A stretch of DNA of 64,000 nt, from contig NC_044925.1 in the NCBI RefSeq assembly GCF_003576645.1, positions 3,088,585 through 3,152,584 of the forward strand, in the 5' to 3' direction. A program made the position numbers and the translations under genes. The notes below the pieces were generated by a model. That model was given only the letters and a program-made list of their open reading frames with translations, ran no database searches and was not told the origin of the DNA. Shown here piece by piece: positions 24,715 to 36,785 of the stretch. Origin of the DNA: Ipomoea triloba (Eukaryota; Streptophyta; Magnoliopsida; Solanales; Convolvulaceae). Position 1 is the first letter of the stretch; every line of letters starts with the position of its first letter.

Positions 24715-24850
24715 TCGCCAATGACCTTGTGGTTTAGTGGTACCCGGTGTCTCAATTAACACTCTCACATGGATGATGGGAGTGGGTTCGAGTCTCAGTT
24801 GTAGGTTGAGAAAGAATACTACATTGTAACAGAGTCAGTAGTACTCAAAA
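24715..24850 (+). mobile_element. tRNA-derived SINE
   Basis: A box (TTGTGGTTTAGTGGTACCCG) and B box (GGGTTCGAGTC) are clear, followed by AGGTTGAGAAAG and a tail of TACTACATTGTAACAGAGTC. Confidence 0.8.
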
Positions 24851-25004
24851 AAACTTCTTCTTTTTTTTTGTTTTGCTTTTTTTTTTTTGAAAAGAACTTT
24901 TTTTTTTCTGAAACATAATAGACATATATATAAACTTTTAAAACTTGCAATTAAGTTCATCAACATATTATTTTTATGCATTAAAGTTCAAACGCAGTTA
25001 ATGA

Positions 25005-25175
25005 TTTGTAATAGCCGGTCACTAGGGTTCTGGCTAAGTCTGACAACGTTCCAGCGACACCGGTGGCTTACGACTATCGCCAGTTACTTTTGAAGAAGGT
25101 AATTGGATGGAGAAGGCGACCCGAGTCTTGTTAGACCCCTAGTGACCAACTATTATAAGTCACCAATCGATTTTT
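25005..25175. mobile_element. Small inverted-repeat element (MITE-like)
   Basis: TAATAGCCGGTCACTAGGG near 25010 is imperfectly inverted at 25130-25160 (CCCCTAGTGACCAACTATTA). The interior has no coding capacity. The family is unknown. Confidence 0.45.
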
Positions 25176-25514
25176 GGATTTGGATGCACGAAACTAACAT
25201 GTTGATAAACTTAATTATAATTTTAAAAAGTTTAAGACGTAATTGACTTCTTGTATAAGATTTGAGGGCCTATTTGACCCTTTTCCTTTCACTTTTGATC
25301 AGCATATCTATTACTGCATTCATCCCCACCTAATAGTGTCAATAAGCCAACTTGATTTGATGAGTGTTCAAATTTAATTTAGTTGCTGACGTATACTGTC
25401 AAGGTGAGTTCGAACTTAAATATTTTAAATAATGAGTTTAGTCAAACTTGAGCCTCTTAATAACTCACGAGGCTAATCGTATTTTTTTTTTTTTATTAAT
25501 ATCTAATATAGAGA

Positions 25515-25860
25515 TAGAGTTAATGCCTTATTATGAAGTCCTTCGAGTATAGTGGTTTTGCCACGTTTAGTTCTAAACTTTCAAATTAACTACTCGTGGT
25601 CCTTTGACTTTCAAATTGTTACATGTGTGTTCCAAGTAACCACCCATTATCCTTCAACTTTAAACCCTAAACCCTAAATCCATTATCCTTCAACTTTAAA
25701 AATTTAACCAGCCCTGGTCCTCCTAGAGGGACCACGACTAGTGAAAATTTGATAGTTGAAGGACCATGGATGATTAACTTGAATCACAATTGGTAACAAT
25801 TTGAAAGTCAAAGGACCATACGTCATGGCAAAACCACTATATCGACTTTCTTTTCCTGGA
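25515..25860. mobile_element. MITE with inverted repeats of about 100 bp
   Basis: The left arm (TATAGTGGTTTTGCCACG and GGTCCTTTGACTTTCAAATT) is inverted at 25795-25855 (AATTTGAAAGTCAAAGGACC, GCAAAACCACTATATCGAC). Inside is a short telomere-like run (AAACCCTAAACCCTAAAT). The termini resemble those of the element at 37522-38702. Confidence 0.65.
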
Positions 25861-27090
25861 CCAACAAGATCTATGCTTGTCACGTCAGGGGTATAATTGA
25901 TGGAGTATAATTTGAGAGTCTCCATAGTAGAACTCCATATAGTAGTCTCCATAGTAGAATTTGAGAGTCTCCATTCTAATAAACGACGTAAATTCACAAG
26001 CTGCAAAAGACACATTTTGGGCTACTCATAACCAAACGGATCAAGCTCGAAGAGTGCAATCCAAGAGTCGAGATAACCAAACGGATCGATGAGTTGAGTT
26101 GATGGTCATCTGATCGTATCATCCTTAATGTAGCCTTGCCTGAAAATATCAATACATTAGTATATCTATCATTGCAGGTAGGGACAGATTCAGAAAAATT
26201 TTCAAGTACGAGCGAAAGATTAAAATAAAAGAGATAGTTTGAAAAATAAAATGAAACACTTAGAAGCATAGACATAAATATGTTGAATATGAACGAAAAA
26301 TCAGACCCCTTGACCTTTCCTACATTAAGGACATAACTTACCATCTAATTAGTAATTAACTACTTCATTTTTTGATTACTTGTATTTATATATTGTATTT
26401 ATATCTAAACACGTACTATATACACACAAAAGATACTATATACGAGACCAGATAAGGTGAGGAAGGGGTAGCTGGCCCCACTGTAGATCGGCCCTATTTG
26501 CTGGCGTTGTAATGCAAGCCCGTGTAATGCATTATTTATCTAGTTTCGTTATGATGTCCTCCATTACATATTTGTAGCTGAAGGACAAAAAACTTTTGAA
26601 GTGACTCCACTTTTGCATTATTCCACAACAATGAAATTAAAGTTACTTTATAACTTTCCAGACTGTATTCCAATTTTCACACAAAAAGTAAGTTTGCACA
26701 ATCCAATTGCATGCATGCATAGCTTCGCAATAATTGCATCAATAATAAGGACTTCATTATTCCCTTTAAGAATGTAAGTTTGATTTAATTTCTTTGTTCA
26801 AAAGATTAAAAATACGTGACGAGAATATTCTCCGTAGAAATCCTCAACAATAAAAAGAGAACATATTGGTCAAGAATCTAAAAAGGCTGAAAAATGTCGT
26901 AAACAATTAGAGGCCGTGTGGTGTTTTGCTGTCAATTAAATTCTTAAGAATAAGTTTTCATATAAACTTAATTAACATGTTTTAAAATTTTCTTTTAAAA
27001 CATTTTAAACAATTGACAAATAATTGAGAGTTTAATAAAACACATGTAAATTAATAAATCATATACCAAAACATTATAGTCTATAACAAG
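25861..27090. other. Intergenic sequence with conserved upstream block (copy b)
   Basis: No gene is recognised. The interval 26575-26765 matches the blocks at 23225-23435 and 52040-52240 (AACTTTCCAGACTGTATTCC, AATTGCATGCATGCATAGCT). Confidence 0.55.
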
Positions 27091-27094
27091 AATA

Positions 27095-30000
27095 TTCAAA
27101 CTACAAAACAATACTTATGTAAAAAAAAAAAAAAAAATAAACAGATCACAATGTTTATCAAAATGCTAAAAGTTATAGCTAGTAACGAAGACAAAACTTT
27201 ATTTCCATATACTTGCATAAAAATAGCCGATGCCCAACAATCCTCTTCCAACACTTCCATATGACTACACAACACGTGACCTACTTTGATACCAATTGCC
27301 AAGAGCAAGTGCTTAACACTACATTAAAAGCTATATATACCAAGTAACAAAGATGTAACACTACAACCAGAATAATTATTTGTACAGTCATAATTAAACT
27401 CTTCAATCTGTGGCCTACAATAATTCCACCTCCTCCACTATTTTTGCTCAAACTTGTGGCTGGAATTGGGAAGGCTCCTCCACTATTTTTGCTCAAACTT
27501 GTGGCTGGAATTGGGAAGGCAGTTATTTCAGAAGTTATAAATACTTGTCTTCCCAGAGCATCTAAATCATCCAATTCAATTTCTTCTCTTCTCCTCTTCA
27601 CTCTCATTTTTCTCTGGGTCTGAGCGCTTTGAGTATGAAATAATTGAATTGAGAATTACTTCGTAGCAGTCCTGTGTTAGCCCGTCGAAAATGACTGGAT
27701 CCCGACAAATCACTTTTAAGGCAGTATTTCGTACGCGTTAACATCTTTCAAAAGTTGTGCTAAATCCAACCATCACCTTATATTCTAAGATCAAATTAAA
27801 CAAACATCGTAATCACTATGGCACCCAAAAAAAAACAAAAACAAAAAAGTGGAACCATGAAATACCGTCCTTCGTCTTTAGCAATTGTTCAAGTTGTATA
27901 AATGTTGAAGAGTCTTTAGCAATTGTTCAAGTTGTATAAATGTTGAAGATTCTTAAAACGTCCCGTCCAAGTCCAAGTGCTCCTTTATTCTTCTTTATAT
28001 ATATCCTTAAACTCTCTATTTTACAATATAAAATTTCGAATTGTTTGTCTATTTTACAATATAAAATTTCGAATTGTTTGTTGACACGGACAAAGTCAGG
28101 GAAAACCTCCGAAATTATTACAATATTGAACCTTGGACATATAAGAGTCCCGAATCGAATTTCTTTAGAAAGAAGATCTTTTGTCTCATAGTAGCCTGCT
28201 CCAGTCCCTTTACGAAACTTTGATTATTGGGTTAGCCATACACTTCACATGTTTCTAGCGATTCACATGGCATCATCAAATGATACAAGTCTTGGATAAG
28301 AATCTACAACGCACTAGAACACCCTTGTTGACGATCCTTTACTCCAACAGCATCTAGGGTTCCTCGAACGGTGTGAGATGACGTAGTATATATACACTTC
28401 GACATTTTCTACACCTGATACCCAACATATACATGTTTGAACACCTTGACACTCTCGGGGAGAAGCATATGATTTCAAACTGGAAATGTAATGCATTCCA
28501 CTTTTATATATATAAACTAAAACTTGTGAACTAAAACTAAAACATATGACCGATTGTGGCAAAAAACTAAAACTTGTGAACCAGATGCCAATGAAACAAA
28601 AGTAATACTTAGGGGTCAAATGTGAAAATAATTATATCTTAAAAGTTGTCATCTATGTAGCATAGAAATAGAAAATGAAAAATTGGAAAATGAGAAATGG
28701 GAAAGCATCAATTTCAAAAATATGTAGAAAATAAAGTGTTGGGGAATTGTGTAAATATAAAAATAATTTAGGGATATATTTGTAAATATTTTTCTTATAT
28801 TATATATGTATAAATATTAATTATCAACTAGTTTCATGATTAAAATTATTACACTAATTGTAAACACAAAAAATTCGAAATTGTATATATTCACAATATC
28901 GGGTTACAATGTGTGTGTAATTCAAGTTGCAGGTACAAAATCTCTGTATAGTCCTCTGATTCTTCACTGACGTGTTCTACTGAAGTGCCTCCGGGTTTCA
29001 AGTGGCGTAGCCTCCGGGATTCAAATAGCGTAGCCTCCGGGATTCAACTGACGTAACTTCCGGGATTCAAATAGCGTAGCCNTTCAAACTACAAAACAAT
29101 ACTTATGTAAAAAAAAAAAAAAAAATAAACAGATCACAATGTTTATCAAAATGCTAAAAGTTATAGCTAGTAACGAAGACAAAACTTTATTTCCATATAC
29201 TTGCATAAAAATAGCCGATGCCCAACAATCCTCTTCCAACACTTCCATATGACTACACAACACGTGACCTACTTTGATACCAATTGCCAAGAGCAAGTGC
29301 TTAACACTACATTAAAAGCTATATATACCAAGTAACAAAGATGTAACACTACAACCAGAATAATTATTTGTACAGTCATAATTAAACTCTTCAATCTGTG
29401 GCCTACAATAATTCCACCTCCTCCACTATTTTTGCTCAAACTTGTGGCTGGAATTGGGAAGGCTCCTCCACTATTTTTGCTCAAACTTGTGGCTGGAATT
29501 GGGAAGGCAGTTATTTCAGAAGTTATAAATACTTGTCTTCCCAGAGCATCTAAATCATCCAATTCAATTTCTTCTCTTCTCCTCTTCACTCTCATTTTTC
29601 TCTGGGTCTGAGCGCTTTGAGTATGAAATAATTGAATTGAGAATTACTTCGTAGCAGTCCTGTGTTAGCCCGTCGAAAATGACTGGATCCCGACAAATCA
29701 CTTTTAAGGCAGTATTTCGTACGCGTTAACATCTTTCAAAAGTTGTGCTAAATCCAACCATCACCTTATATTCTAAGATCAAATTAAACAAACATCGTAA
29801 TCACTATGGCACCCAAAAAAAAACAAAAACAAAAAAGTGGAACCATGAAATACCGTCCTTCGTCTTTAGCAATTGTTCAAGTTGTATAAATGTTGAAGAG
29901 TCTTTAGCAATTGTTCAAGTTGTATAAATGTTGAAGATTCTTAAAACGTCCCGTCCAAGTCCAAGTGCTCCTTTATTCTTCTTTATATATATCCTTAAAC

Positions 30001-31069
30001 TCTCTATTTTACAATATAAAATTTCGAATTGTTTGTCTATTTTACAATATAAAATTTCGAATTGTTTGTTGACACGGACAAAGTCAGGGAAAACCTCCGA
30101 AATTATTACAATATTGAACCTTGGACATATAAGAGTCCCGAATCGAATTTCTTTAGAAAGAAGATCTTTTGTCTCATAGTAGCCTGCTCCAGTCCCTTTA
30201 CGAAACTTTGATTATTGGGTTAGCCATACACTTCACATGTTTCTAGCGATTCACATGGCATCATCAAATGATACAAGTCTTGGATAAGAATCTACAACGC
30301 ACTAGAACACCCTTGTTGACGATCCTTTACTCCAACAGCATCTAGGGTTCCTCGAACGGTGTGAGATGACGTAGTATATATACACTTCGACATTTTCTAC
30401 ACCTGATACCCAACATATACATGTTTGAACACCTTGACACTCTCGGGGAGAAGCATATGATTTCAAACTGGAAATGTAATGCATTCCACTTTTATATATA
30501 TAAACTAAAACTTGTGAACTAAAACTAAAACATATGACCGATTGTGGCAAAAAACTAAAACTTGTGAACCAGATGCCAATGAAACAAAAGTAATACTTAG
30601 GGGTCAAATGTGAAAATAATTATATCTTAAAAGTTGTCATCTATGTAGCATAGAAATAGAAAATGAAAAATTGGAAAATGAGAAATGGGAAAGCATCAAT
30701 TTCAAAAATATGTAGAAAATAAAGTGTTGGGGAATTGTGTAAATATAAAAATAATTTAGGGATATATTTGTAAATATTTTTCTTATATTATATATGTATA
30801 AATATTAATTATCAACTAGTTTCATGATTAAAATTATTACACTAATTGTAAACACAAAAAATTCGAAATTGTATATATTCACAATATCGGGTTACAATGT
30901 GTGTGTAATTCAAGTTGCAGGTACAAAATCTCTGTATAGTCCTCTGATTCTTCACTGACGTGTTCTACTGAAGTGCCTCCGGGTTTCAAGTGGCGTAGCC
31001 TCCGGGATTCAAATAGCGTAGCCTCCGGGATTCAACTGACGTAACTTCCGGGATTCAAACGGCGTAGCT
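27095..31069. repeat. 1988-bp direct duplication split by a single N
   Basis: 27095-29081 and 29083-31069 are essentially identical at a constant offset of 1988 bp; all small ORFs in one copy reappear unchanged in the other. The N at 29082 lies at the junction. The first copy ends inside the CGTAGCCTCCGGGATTCAA minisatellite of the element that starts at 30847. I interpret this as two overlapping contigs placed side by side. The content is not recognised; one minus-strand ORF (27281-27607) contains a 45-bp tandem repeat and a hydrophobic stretch but matches no family I know. Confidence 0.8.
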
Positions 31070-31150
31070 TTCCGGGATTCAAGTGACGTAACTTCCAGGA
31101 TTCAAACGGCGTAGCTTTCCGGGATTCAAGTGGCGTGGCCTTCTGGGATT
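30945..31150. repeat. Minisatellite in the left arm
   Basis: About seven to eight units of 26-27 bp around CGTAGCCTCCGGGATTCAA, alternating GGCGTAGC and GACGTAAC variants. The mirror-image array in the right arm lies at 35575-35800. Confidence 0.85.
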
Positions 31151-31525
31151 TCAAGGGCGTGATACTCAACTAGAACAGTCAAAATACTTCAAGCCTCTAA
31201 CTGCTTCAGAATGCCTTCAATGCCTTCAATGCTTTCAAATCTTCAATCTTCAAGGCGTGTTTTAAATGTGAAATGAGGGGCTCTATTTATAGTGGAGTGT
31301 GCAACCAACTTCCCTCAACAAACTCCCTAATTAATTAATTAAATAATTAATTAATTAATTAAGGGAATGAACATTGCCATAATCAAGTCTAGGTTCAAGA
31401 CTCTATCATCTAATTCAAATTCAAATTAATTATAATTATTAAATTCAAATATAATAAAATTATATTTAAATTATAATTATAATTATTATTAAATTCAAAT
31501 ATGAATCGGGCTTGGCCCATTAATT

Positions 31526-32092
31526 NNNNNNNNNNNNNNNNNNNNNNNNNNNNNNNNNNNNNNNNNNNNNNNNNNNNNNNNNNNNNNNNNNNNNNNNNNN
31601 NNNNNNNNNNNNNNNNNNNNNNNNNNNNNNNNNNNNNNNNNNNNNNNNNNNNNNNNNNNNNNNNNNNNNNNNNNNNNNNNNNNNNNNNNNNNNNNNNNNN
31701 NNNNNNNNNNNNNNNNNNNNNNNNNNNNNNNNNNNNNNNNNNNNNNNNNNNNNNNNNNNNNNNNNNNNNNNNNNNNNNNNNNNNNNNNNNNNNNNNNNNN
31801 NNNNNNNNNNNNNNNNNNNNNNNNNNNNNNNNNNNNNNNNNNNNNNNNNNNNNNNNNNNNNNNNNNNNNNNNNNNNNNNNNNNNNNNNNNNNNNNNNNNN
31901 NNNNNNNNNNNNNNNNNNNNNNNNNNNNNNNNNNNNNNNNNNNNNNNNNNNNNNNNNNNNNNNNNNNNNNNNNNNNNNNNNNNNNNNNNNNNNNNNNNNN
32001 NNNNNNNNNNNNNNNNNNNNNNNNNNNNNNNNNNNNNNNNNNNNNNNNNNNNNNNNNNNNNNNNNNNNNNNNNNNNNNNNNNNNNNNNNNNN
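31526..32092. other. Assembly gap (567 N)
   Basis: A run of 567 N inside the inverted-repeat element. Apparent long ORFs across it are meaningless. Confidence 1.
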
Positions 32093-32229
32093 CATGAATC
32101 CTTTCGCAATGCACGAGAACGGACAACCGGTCACCGCCCCAACTCTACTTTTGACGCTGCTGAATTTGCTTCAAACTCCACCGGAGCTCGCTTCTCACCT
32201 TCAAATTCTTCAAAGAAGAATAACGGGAA

Positions 32230-32930
32230 ATCTGCCAAGTAGAACAACCATCGGAGCGCGGTATCATTGATACTGCCGGAGTATGGGTTTCTACTTGGAG
32301 TGCACAGATTCTGTGGCTGACGGAAGTCCTCCTCCTGCACCATCAAATTGCTACATAGAAAAGCAACGAGACGTCTGCCGAGTAGAACAATCACTGGAGC
32401 GCGGTATCAATGATACTGCCGGAGCGTGGGTTTCTATTCGGAGTACACAGACTTCCATTGTTGACAGAGTTTCTCATCGGACTGCTTAAATTCGTCGCTA
32501 AGCCACCAACGGTACGGTGCTACCTCGTCGATCGCAAACCACCCTCAATTGGAAACCGCTGCTGCTGGAAGATCATTGCTCAACCGTTGACGCTGCTCAA
32601 TTCCTTGCGAGAGTTTGTTCCCGGAGCGTGGGTTTCTTCCTGCACAGATCCCGTTAGTTGCTGACGAAGTTCTTCGCCGGAATCTGCTTACCGCGTCGCC
32701 TAGACTGTCAGAATTTCTATCTCATCCATGGACGTCGATTGGAGTCATAACTGTCGTTGCAACCTGCTGATGCCGGGCTGCCGCCGCTGAACGAGAAGCT
32801 CACCATTCCTTGGAACAACCACCGGAGTGCGGAACCTTTGCCTTGATGCGAGGTGCCGCCGGAGCGTGGGTTTCCATCGGAGTGGAAAGGAAGAACAATG
32901 GGAAATTTGCCAAGCAAGAAGACACCAGAG
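32230..32930. repeat. Diverged repeats in a G/C-richer segment of the element
   Basis: A module with GAGCGCGGTATCA, TGATACTGCCGGAG and GTGGGTTTCTA appears near 32232 and 32371 (spacing 139 bp), with partial copies of CCGGAGCGTGGGTTTC near 32622 and 32858. This segment is clearly richer in G+C than its surroundings. Several overlapping open frames exist but none shows a protein family I recognise. It could be captured host sequence or an untranslated internal region. Confidence 0.5.
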
Positions 32931-33513
32931 CTGTTACGATGCTGCCTTCGGAGTTCCTCACAGAAGTCTCCAGATATCAACGGAGCTATTGCATCGCTAC
33001 TTTCGCCAGAATTTTCTTCGCAGAAGCCGACGGTCACAAATCACCGCTACTGTAGCTCTCTATCGCAACCTATTGTCGTTGCCAACGCTCTGTTTCTTAG
33101 AGGTTCTGCTCCTCCTGTTGACGTTGCTGGAGATAGATTGAAGTTTACTTCTGGAGCCTTGTTTCTTAACTGTCGATGCCGCTAGGTTCGCCGGAAGTCC
33201 TTCGTGGAAGTCACCGAAGATCAGGAGCTGTTACGTCACTGCTTTCGCCAGTGTTGGGAGTCCAGAGGCGCTGGAGCTGCTGCAGAATGGAAATTATGGT
33301 GTGCTTAATATACGGTGGAGAACATTCCTTGAGAGCTGGGAAGAGTGTTAATTTAATATTGAGCTGGTTTGACTGTGACAACACAGCCTGTAGCTCACAC
33401 TTTCCGATTTCTTTTTTTCCTTGCTTTCAAACTTTCCCTTTTTTTTTCCCTTACGTAATTCCCATCCAACCTTTCTTTTAAATTTCATTTTCCCTTTTTC
33501 TTTCCTTTTTTTT

Positions 33514-33804
33514 ATTCTGCTTCGTTTCTTTTTCTTTTGTTTCTTTTTGCTTTTTATTCTGCTTCGTTTCTTTTTCTTTTGTTTCTTTTTGCTTTTTTTT
33601 TTCCTTTTCTGTTTTGTGTTTCACGTAATTCCCCTTTCAAATTGCCTTTTCTGTTTTGTGTTTCACGTAATTCCCCTTTCAAATTGCCTTTTCTGTTTTG
33701 TGTTTCACGTAATTCCCCTTTCAAATTGCTTTGTTTCTTTCTTAATTTTCATAATTCCAAATTCAAATTGCTTTGTTTCTTTCTTAATTTTCATAATTCC
33801 AAAT
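33514..33804. repeat. Chain of exact 42-bp tandem duplications (T-rich)
   Basis: Consecutive, different 42-mers are each present two or three times: 33514/33556, 33603/33645/33687 and 33721/33763. The period is always exactly 42 although the sequences differ. This is the expected footprint of contigs with 42-bp end overlaps concatenated without trimming. Confidence 0.8.
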
Positions 33805-33921
33805 AACAACAATGTTAATCATTATTATTATATCATACTTTAGATAATAATAATAATACTAACAATTTTGCTAATAATGATGATGATAATAATAACTTTA
33901 ATCATTATCATCATTACTCCC

Positions 33922-34252
33922 TTTTTTTGCAGTGATTTTTCTTTATCTCAACACGGTTCAAAATTTTTTTGCAGTGATTTTTCTTTATCTCAACACGGTT
34001 CAAAATAGTTCAATTTCAATACCAATGGTTCGATGGGCAAAGGAACTTGGCGATATCAAGCACCAAGAGCAACCATGGGCAAAGGAACTTGGCGATATCA
34101 AGCACCAAGAGCAACCATAAATTCACGAACTTGGCGATATCAAGCACCAAGAGCAACCATAAATTCACGCCCAATAACCAATACTTGATGCCGCACAATA
34201 TCTATCAAAGGCCCAATAACCAATACTTGATGCCGCACAATATCTATCAAAG
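33922..34252. repeat. Further exact 42-bp tandem duplications
   Basis: Pairs lie at 33922/33964, at 34035/34077 with a shifted third unit at 34119, and at 34169/34211. At 34035-34168 the order is x-Y, x-Y, z-Y, z (x and z 8 bp, Y 34 bp), followed by W-W. This is exactly what results from three contigs sharing 42-bp ends; the collapsed sequence would be x-Y-z-W. Confidence 0.85.
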
Positions 34253-34914
34253 TAAATTAGTCTTGTAATTTAATATAATAAAATTTTCTTTCATTTCCAC
34301 CAAACACAAGGACACACCATGCCAACTGCAAATCAATCGTACCCTTGAAGGATTCAAATAAAATTTGAACATTATGGGACAAATTCGTAACCTCACTCTG
34401 CCTCAATGTTTGACCCATCAAAACTCAAATTCAAACTTTGATGTCTTCAATAAAAGTTTTAACTTGGTAAATTAGTTTTCCAAAGACACTCAAATTACTT
34501 AAATCAAACTGCGTAAGTGCGTAGATCAAGATACGATTGAAACGCTAAGCGCTGGTCAATTGTTGCGGGAGTATATGCTTTGATGATTTCCGTGAACTTC
34601 AAATCTTGTAATAATTTTTACACTTCATCCACCTCGTTTCCATGCCACTAATTAATGCATCATTGACTTGAATATGCAATGTGAACGGAACTTTTTTTTT
34701 GTTATGACTGAACTTAGACAATTAAATTTCTAAGCTGCCTACGTACTCCCATGAAGGAGATCAAGTCAAACGTAGTTCAAATAACTTAGTTAATGCCGTA
34801 CACAGTTTAAACTCTTGCGGGCCAAGAGCGTCTATGACTTGGGCCCACTCATAGACAAGTGAGATGTTTTAGCAGTTTAACCACGTGCAACATTTTTGGT
34901 GGATAAGTCATTTA

Positions 34915-35244
34915 TCAAATAGTCCCATTAGCTTCGGGATTATATATCTTTAAGAATTTCTCATTAATAGGGCCAACTCGCGCACCATTTTCATCAATCA
35001 ACTTGTACGCGCCTCCCGTAACCGGGATCTCGTCATGTATAGTAACGTGGGATGAAAGCGCCACATCATCTTGGGTTCGTGCCGCCCCATAACTTGAATC
35101 AAAGTTTTCTTCATTTCCTCCTTGTACGCGAGTGTGTATAATGGTCTTTGGCTCGACCTTCAAGACTTCGTCGCATGAAACATGGATATCAATCTCCCGT
35201 CTCATACGAGAGGGAACTGCGCTTCTAAGCCTTTTCGAAGACAC
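34915..35244 (-). CDS. Hypothetical ORF, possible retroelement pol end
   Basis: An open frame of 109 codons lies between the repeats and the right arm. Its C-terminal third (GGAYKLIDENGARVGPINEK then FLKIY) resembles the end of Ty3-type integrases, where a GxYKL stretch is followed by a short link and an LKxYY-like motif. The upstream part is not recognised. If the resemblance holds, the element is derived from an LTR retrotransposon. It is probably not a host gene. Confidence 0.35.
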   Translation of the reverse strand: MSSKRLRSAVPSRMRREIDIHVSCDEVLKVEPKTIIHTRVQGGNEENFDSSYGAARTQDDVALSSHVTIHDEIPVTGGAYKLIDENGARVGPINEKFLKIYNPEANGTI

Positions 35245-35931
35245 TATTTCAATAGAAGTGTTGATGTGTTCTTTTAAAACTCGAGCAGCTCCGAGTTTGA
35301 ATTTGAATTTGAATTAGATGATAGAGTCTTGAACCTGGACTTGATTATGGCAATGTTCATTCCCTTAATTAATTAATTAATTATTTAATTAATTAATTAG
35401 GGAGTTTGTTGAGGGAAGTTGGTTGCACACTCCACTATAAATAGAGCCCCTCATTTCACATTTAAAACACGCCTTGAAGATTGAAGATTTGAAAGCATTG
35501 AAGGCATTGAAGGCATTCTGAAGCAGTTAGAGGCTTGAAGTATTTTGACGGTTCTAGTTGAGTATCACGCCCTTGAAATCCCGGAAGGCCACACCACTTG
35601 AATCCCGGAAAGCTACGCCGTTTGAATCCTGGAAGTTACGTCACTTGAATCCCGGAAAGCTACGCCGTTTGAATCCCGGAAGTTACGTCAGTTGAATCCC
35701 GGAGGCTACGCTATTTGAATCCCGGAAGTTACGTCAGTTGAATCCCGGAGGCTACGCTATTTGAATCCCGGAGGCTACGCCACTTGAAACCCGGAGGCAC
35801 TTCAGTAGAACACGTCAGTGAAGAATCAGAGGACTATACAGAGATTTTGTACCTGCAACTTGAATTACACACACATTGTAACCCGATATTGTGAATATAT
35901 ACAATTTCGAATTTTTTGTGTTTACACTAAT

Positions 35932-36525
35932 AAAGAAATGTAATTCTCTAAATCTATAATAAATAGTTAAATACTGCAAGTTCTATTTGAAACAATAACA
36001 TAATGTCTAAAATCTTAAATATTATGAAACTTAAACGTTCTAATTGTTTATGTTTTCATTGGCATCTTTATTAATAATAATAAAAAATTGAGTCCAACTC
36101 AAATTCATCTTTATAAAAGTTGAAAAACTAATAAATGTCAACGTTGTTGAACGTCGGTATGACAGCATGTGTAATTGTTACGTTACTACTACTTGGATTT
36201 GTCTTATGAGTCAAAAGAAGACGAAGATCGAATACAAAAGAGAGGGAATTAGGAGGAGTCGATGTCGGGATGAAAATGCAAAATAAGATGGAATATATTT
36301 TAATTTTATTTCTTTATATTTTAAAATTTTGACTCATACTAAAAAAAAAAGAACTTGAAACAAGTTTTTGAAACTAGCTAGAAATACTTATGAAAACTTT
36401 TTGGTTTTCTAAGAAATGACAAATTTTGAGCACAACTTTTTTGAAATAGCTTTCAAAAAAAAAAATTGAACTTATGTCAGAGGATATGCCAGAGGTTTTC
36501 ATCTTTTGACCTCGGCGGCCCTAGT
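35932..36525. other. Intergenic sequence without recognised feature
   Basis: A/T-rich sequence, no recognised ORF and no clear repeat ends. Confidence 0.5.
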
Positions 36526-36529
36526 AAAT

Positions 36530-36785
36530 GACTGTTAGCTGATTGGGTTGGCTATTTGAGTTAGAAGGTATGATTTTTTGATAACATTGAGTGTTTGGAT
36601 GGTGGCTGATCAGCCACTTTTTAGCTGTTTTGACCAATTTTAGCTGTTTGACCAAGTCAAACAGCTAAAATTAGTGTTTGGTAAACCAGCTTATTGATAT
36701 AGCTTATTGATGCAATCAGCTGAAAATGAAAAAGTCATTGATACCAGCGTTTACAACATAGCTGATCACACTCAATGGTAAATGA
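36530..36785. mobile_element. hAT-like MITE fragment
   Basis: Contains GTTAGCTGATTGGGTTGGCT, GGTGGCTGATCAGCCA and repeated TTTAGCTGTTT motifs typical of the AGCTGATAGC class of plant MITEs. The matching opposite-strand sequence is at 38715-39090. Confidence 0.5.

Larger units (their letters stand above)
30847..35926. mobile_element. Element bounded by inverted LTR-like repeats with 5-bp target duplication
   Basis: The left end (TGTAAACACAAAAAATTCG) is the reverse complement of the right end (CGAATTTTTTGTGTTTACA). The inverted homology runs about 590-630 bp on each side (30847-31430 and 35300-35926). Both sides are flanked by CTAAT (30842-30846 and 35927-35931). Each arm carries a TATA box (CTATAAATAGAGCCCC) and a minisatellite of about 27-bp units (GCTACGCCNNTTGAATCCCGG type). 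TG..CA ends, a 5-bp target duplication and an internal TATA box are LTR features, yet the arms are inverted, not direct. Alternatives are a DNA transposon with long terminal inverted repeats or a rearranged retroelement. A 567-base gap lies inside. Confidence 0.65.

Noticed and set aside
27281..27607. Possible gene on the minus strand, present twice
   Set aside because: No family recognised, it contains a 45-bp tandem repeat, and the second copy is probably an assembly duplicate. It is too weak to call a gene.
31410..32134. Several ORFs of about 200 codons across the gap
   Set aside because: They consist almost wholly of N; only a few real codons lie at each end.
33421..33843. Phe/Leu-rich ORF of 140 codons
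   Set aside because: It is the translation of a T-rich tract that contains artefactual 42-bp repeats.
33514..34252. CRISPR-like or satellite array
   Set aside because: Units differ from one another and only neighbouring pairs match, with no spacers. The fixed 42-bp period fits contig overlaps.
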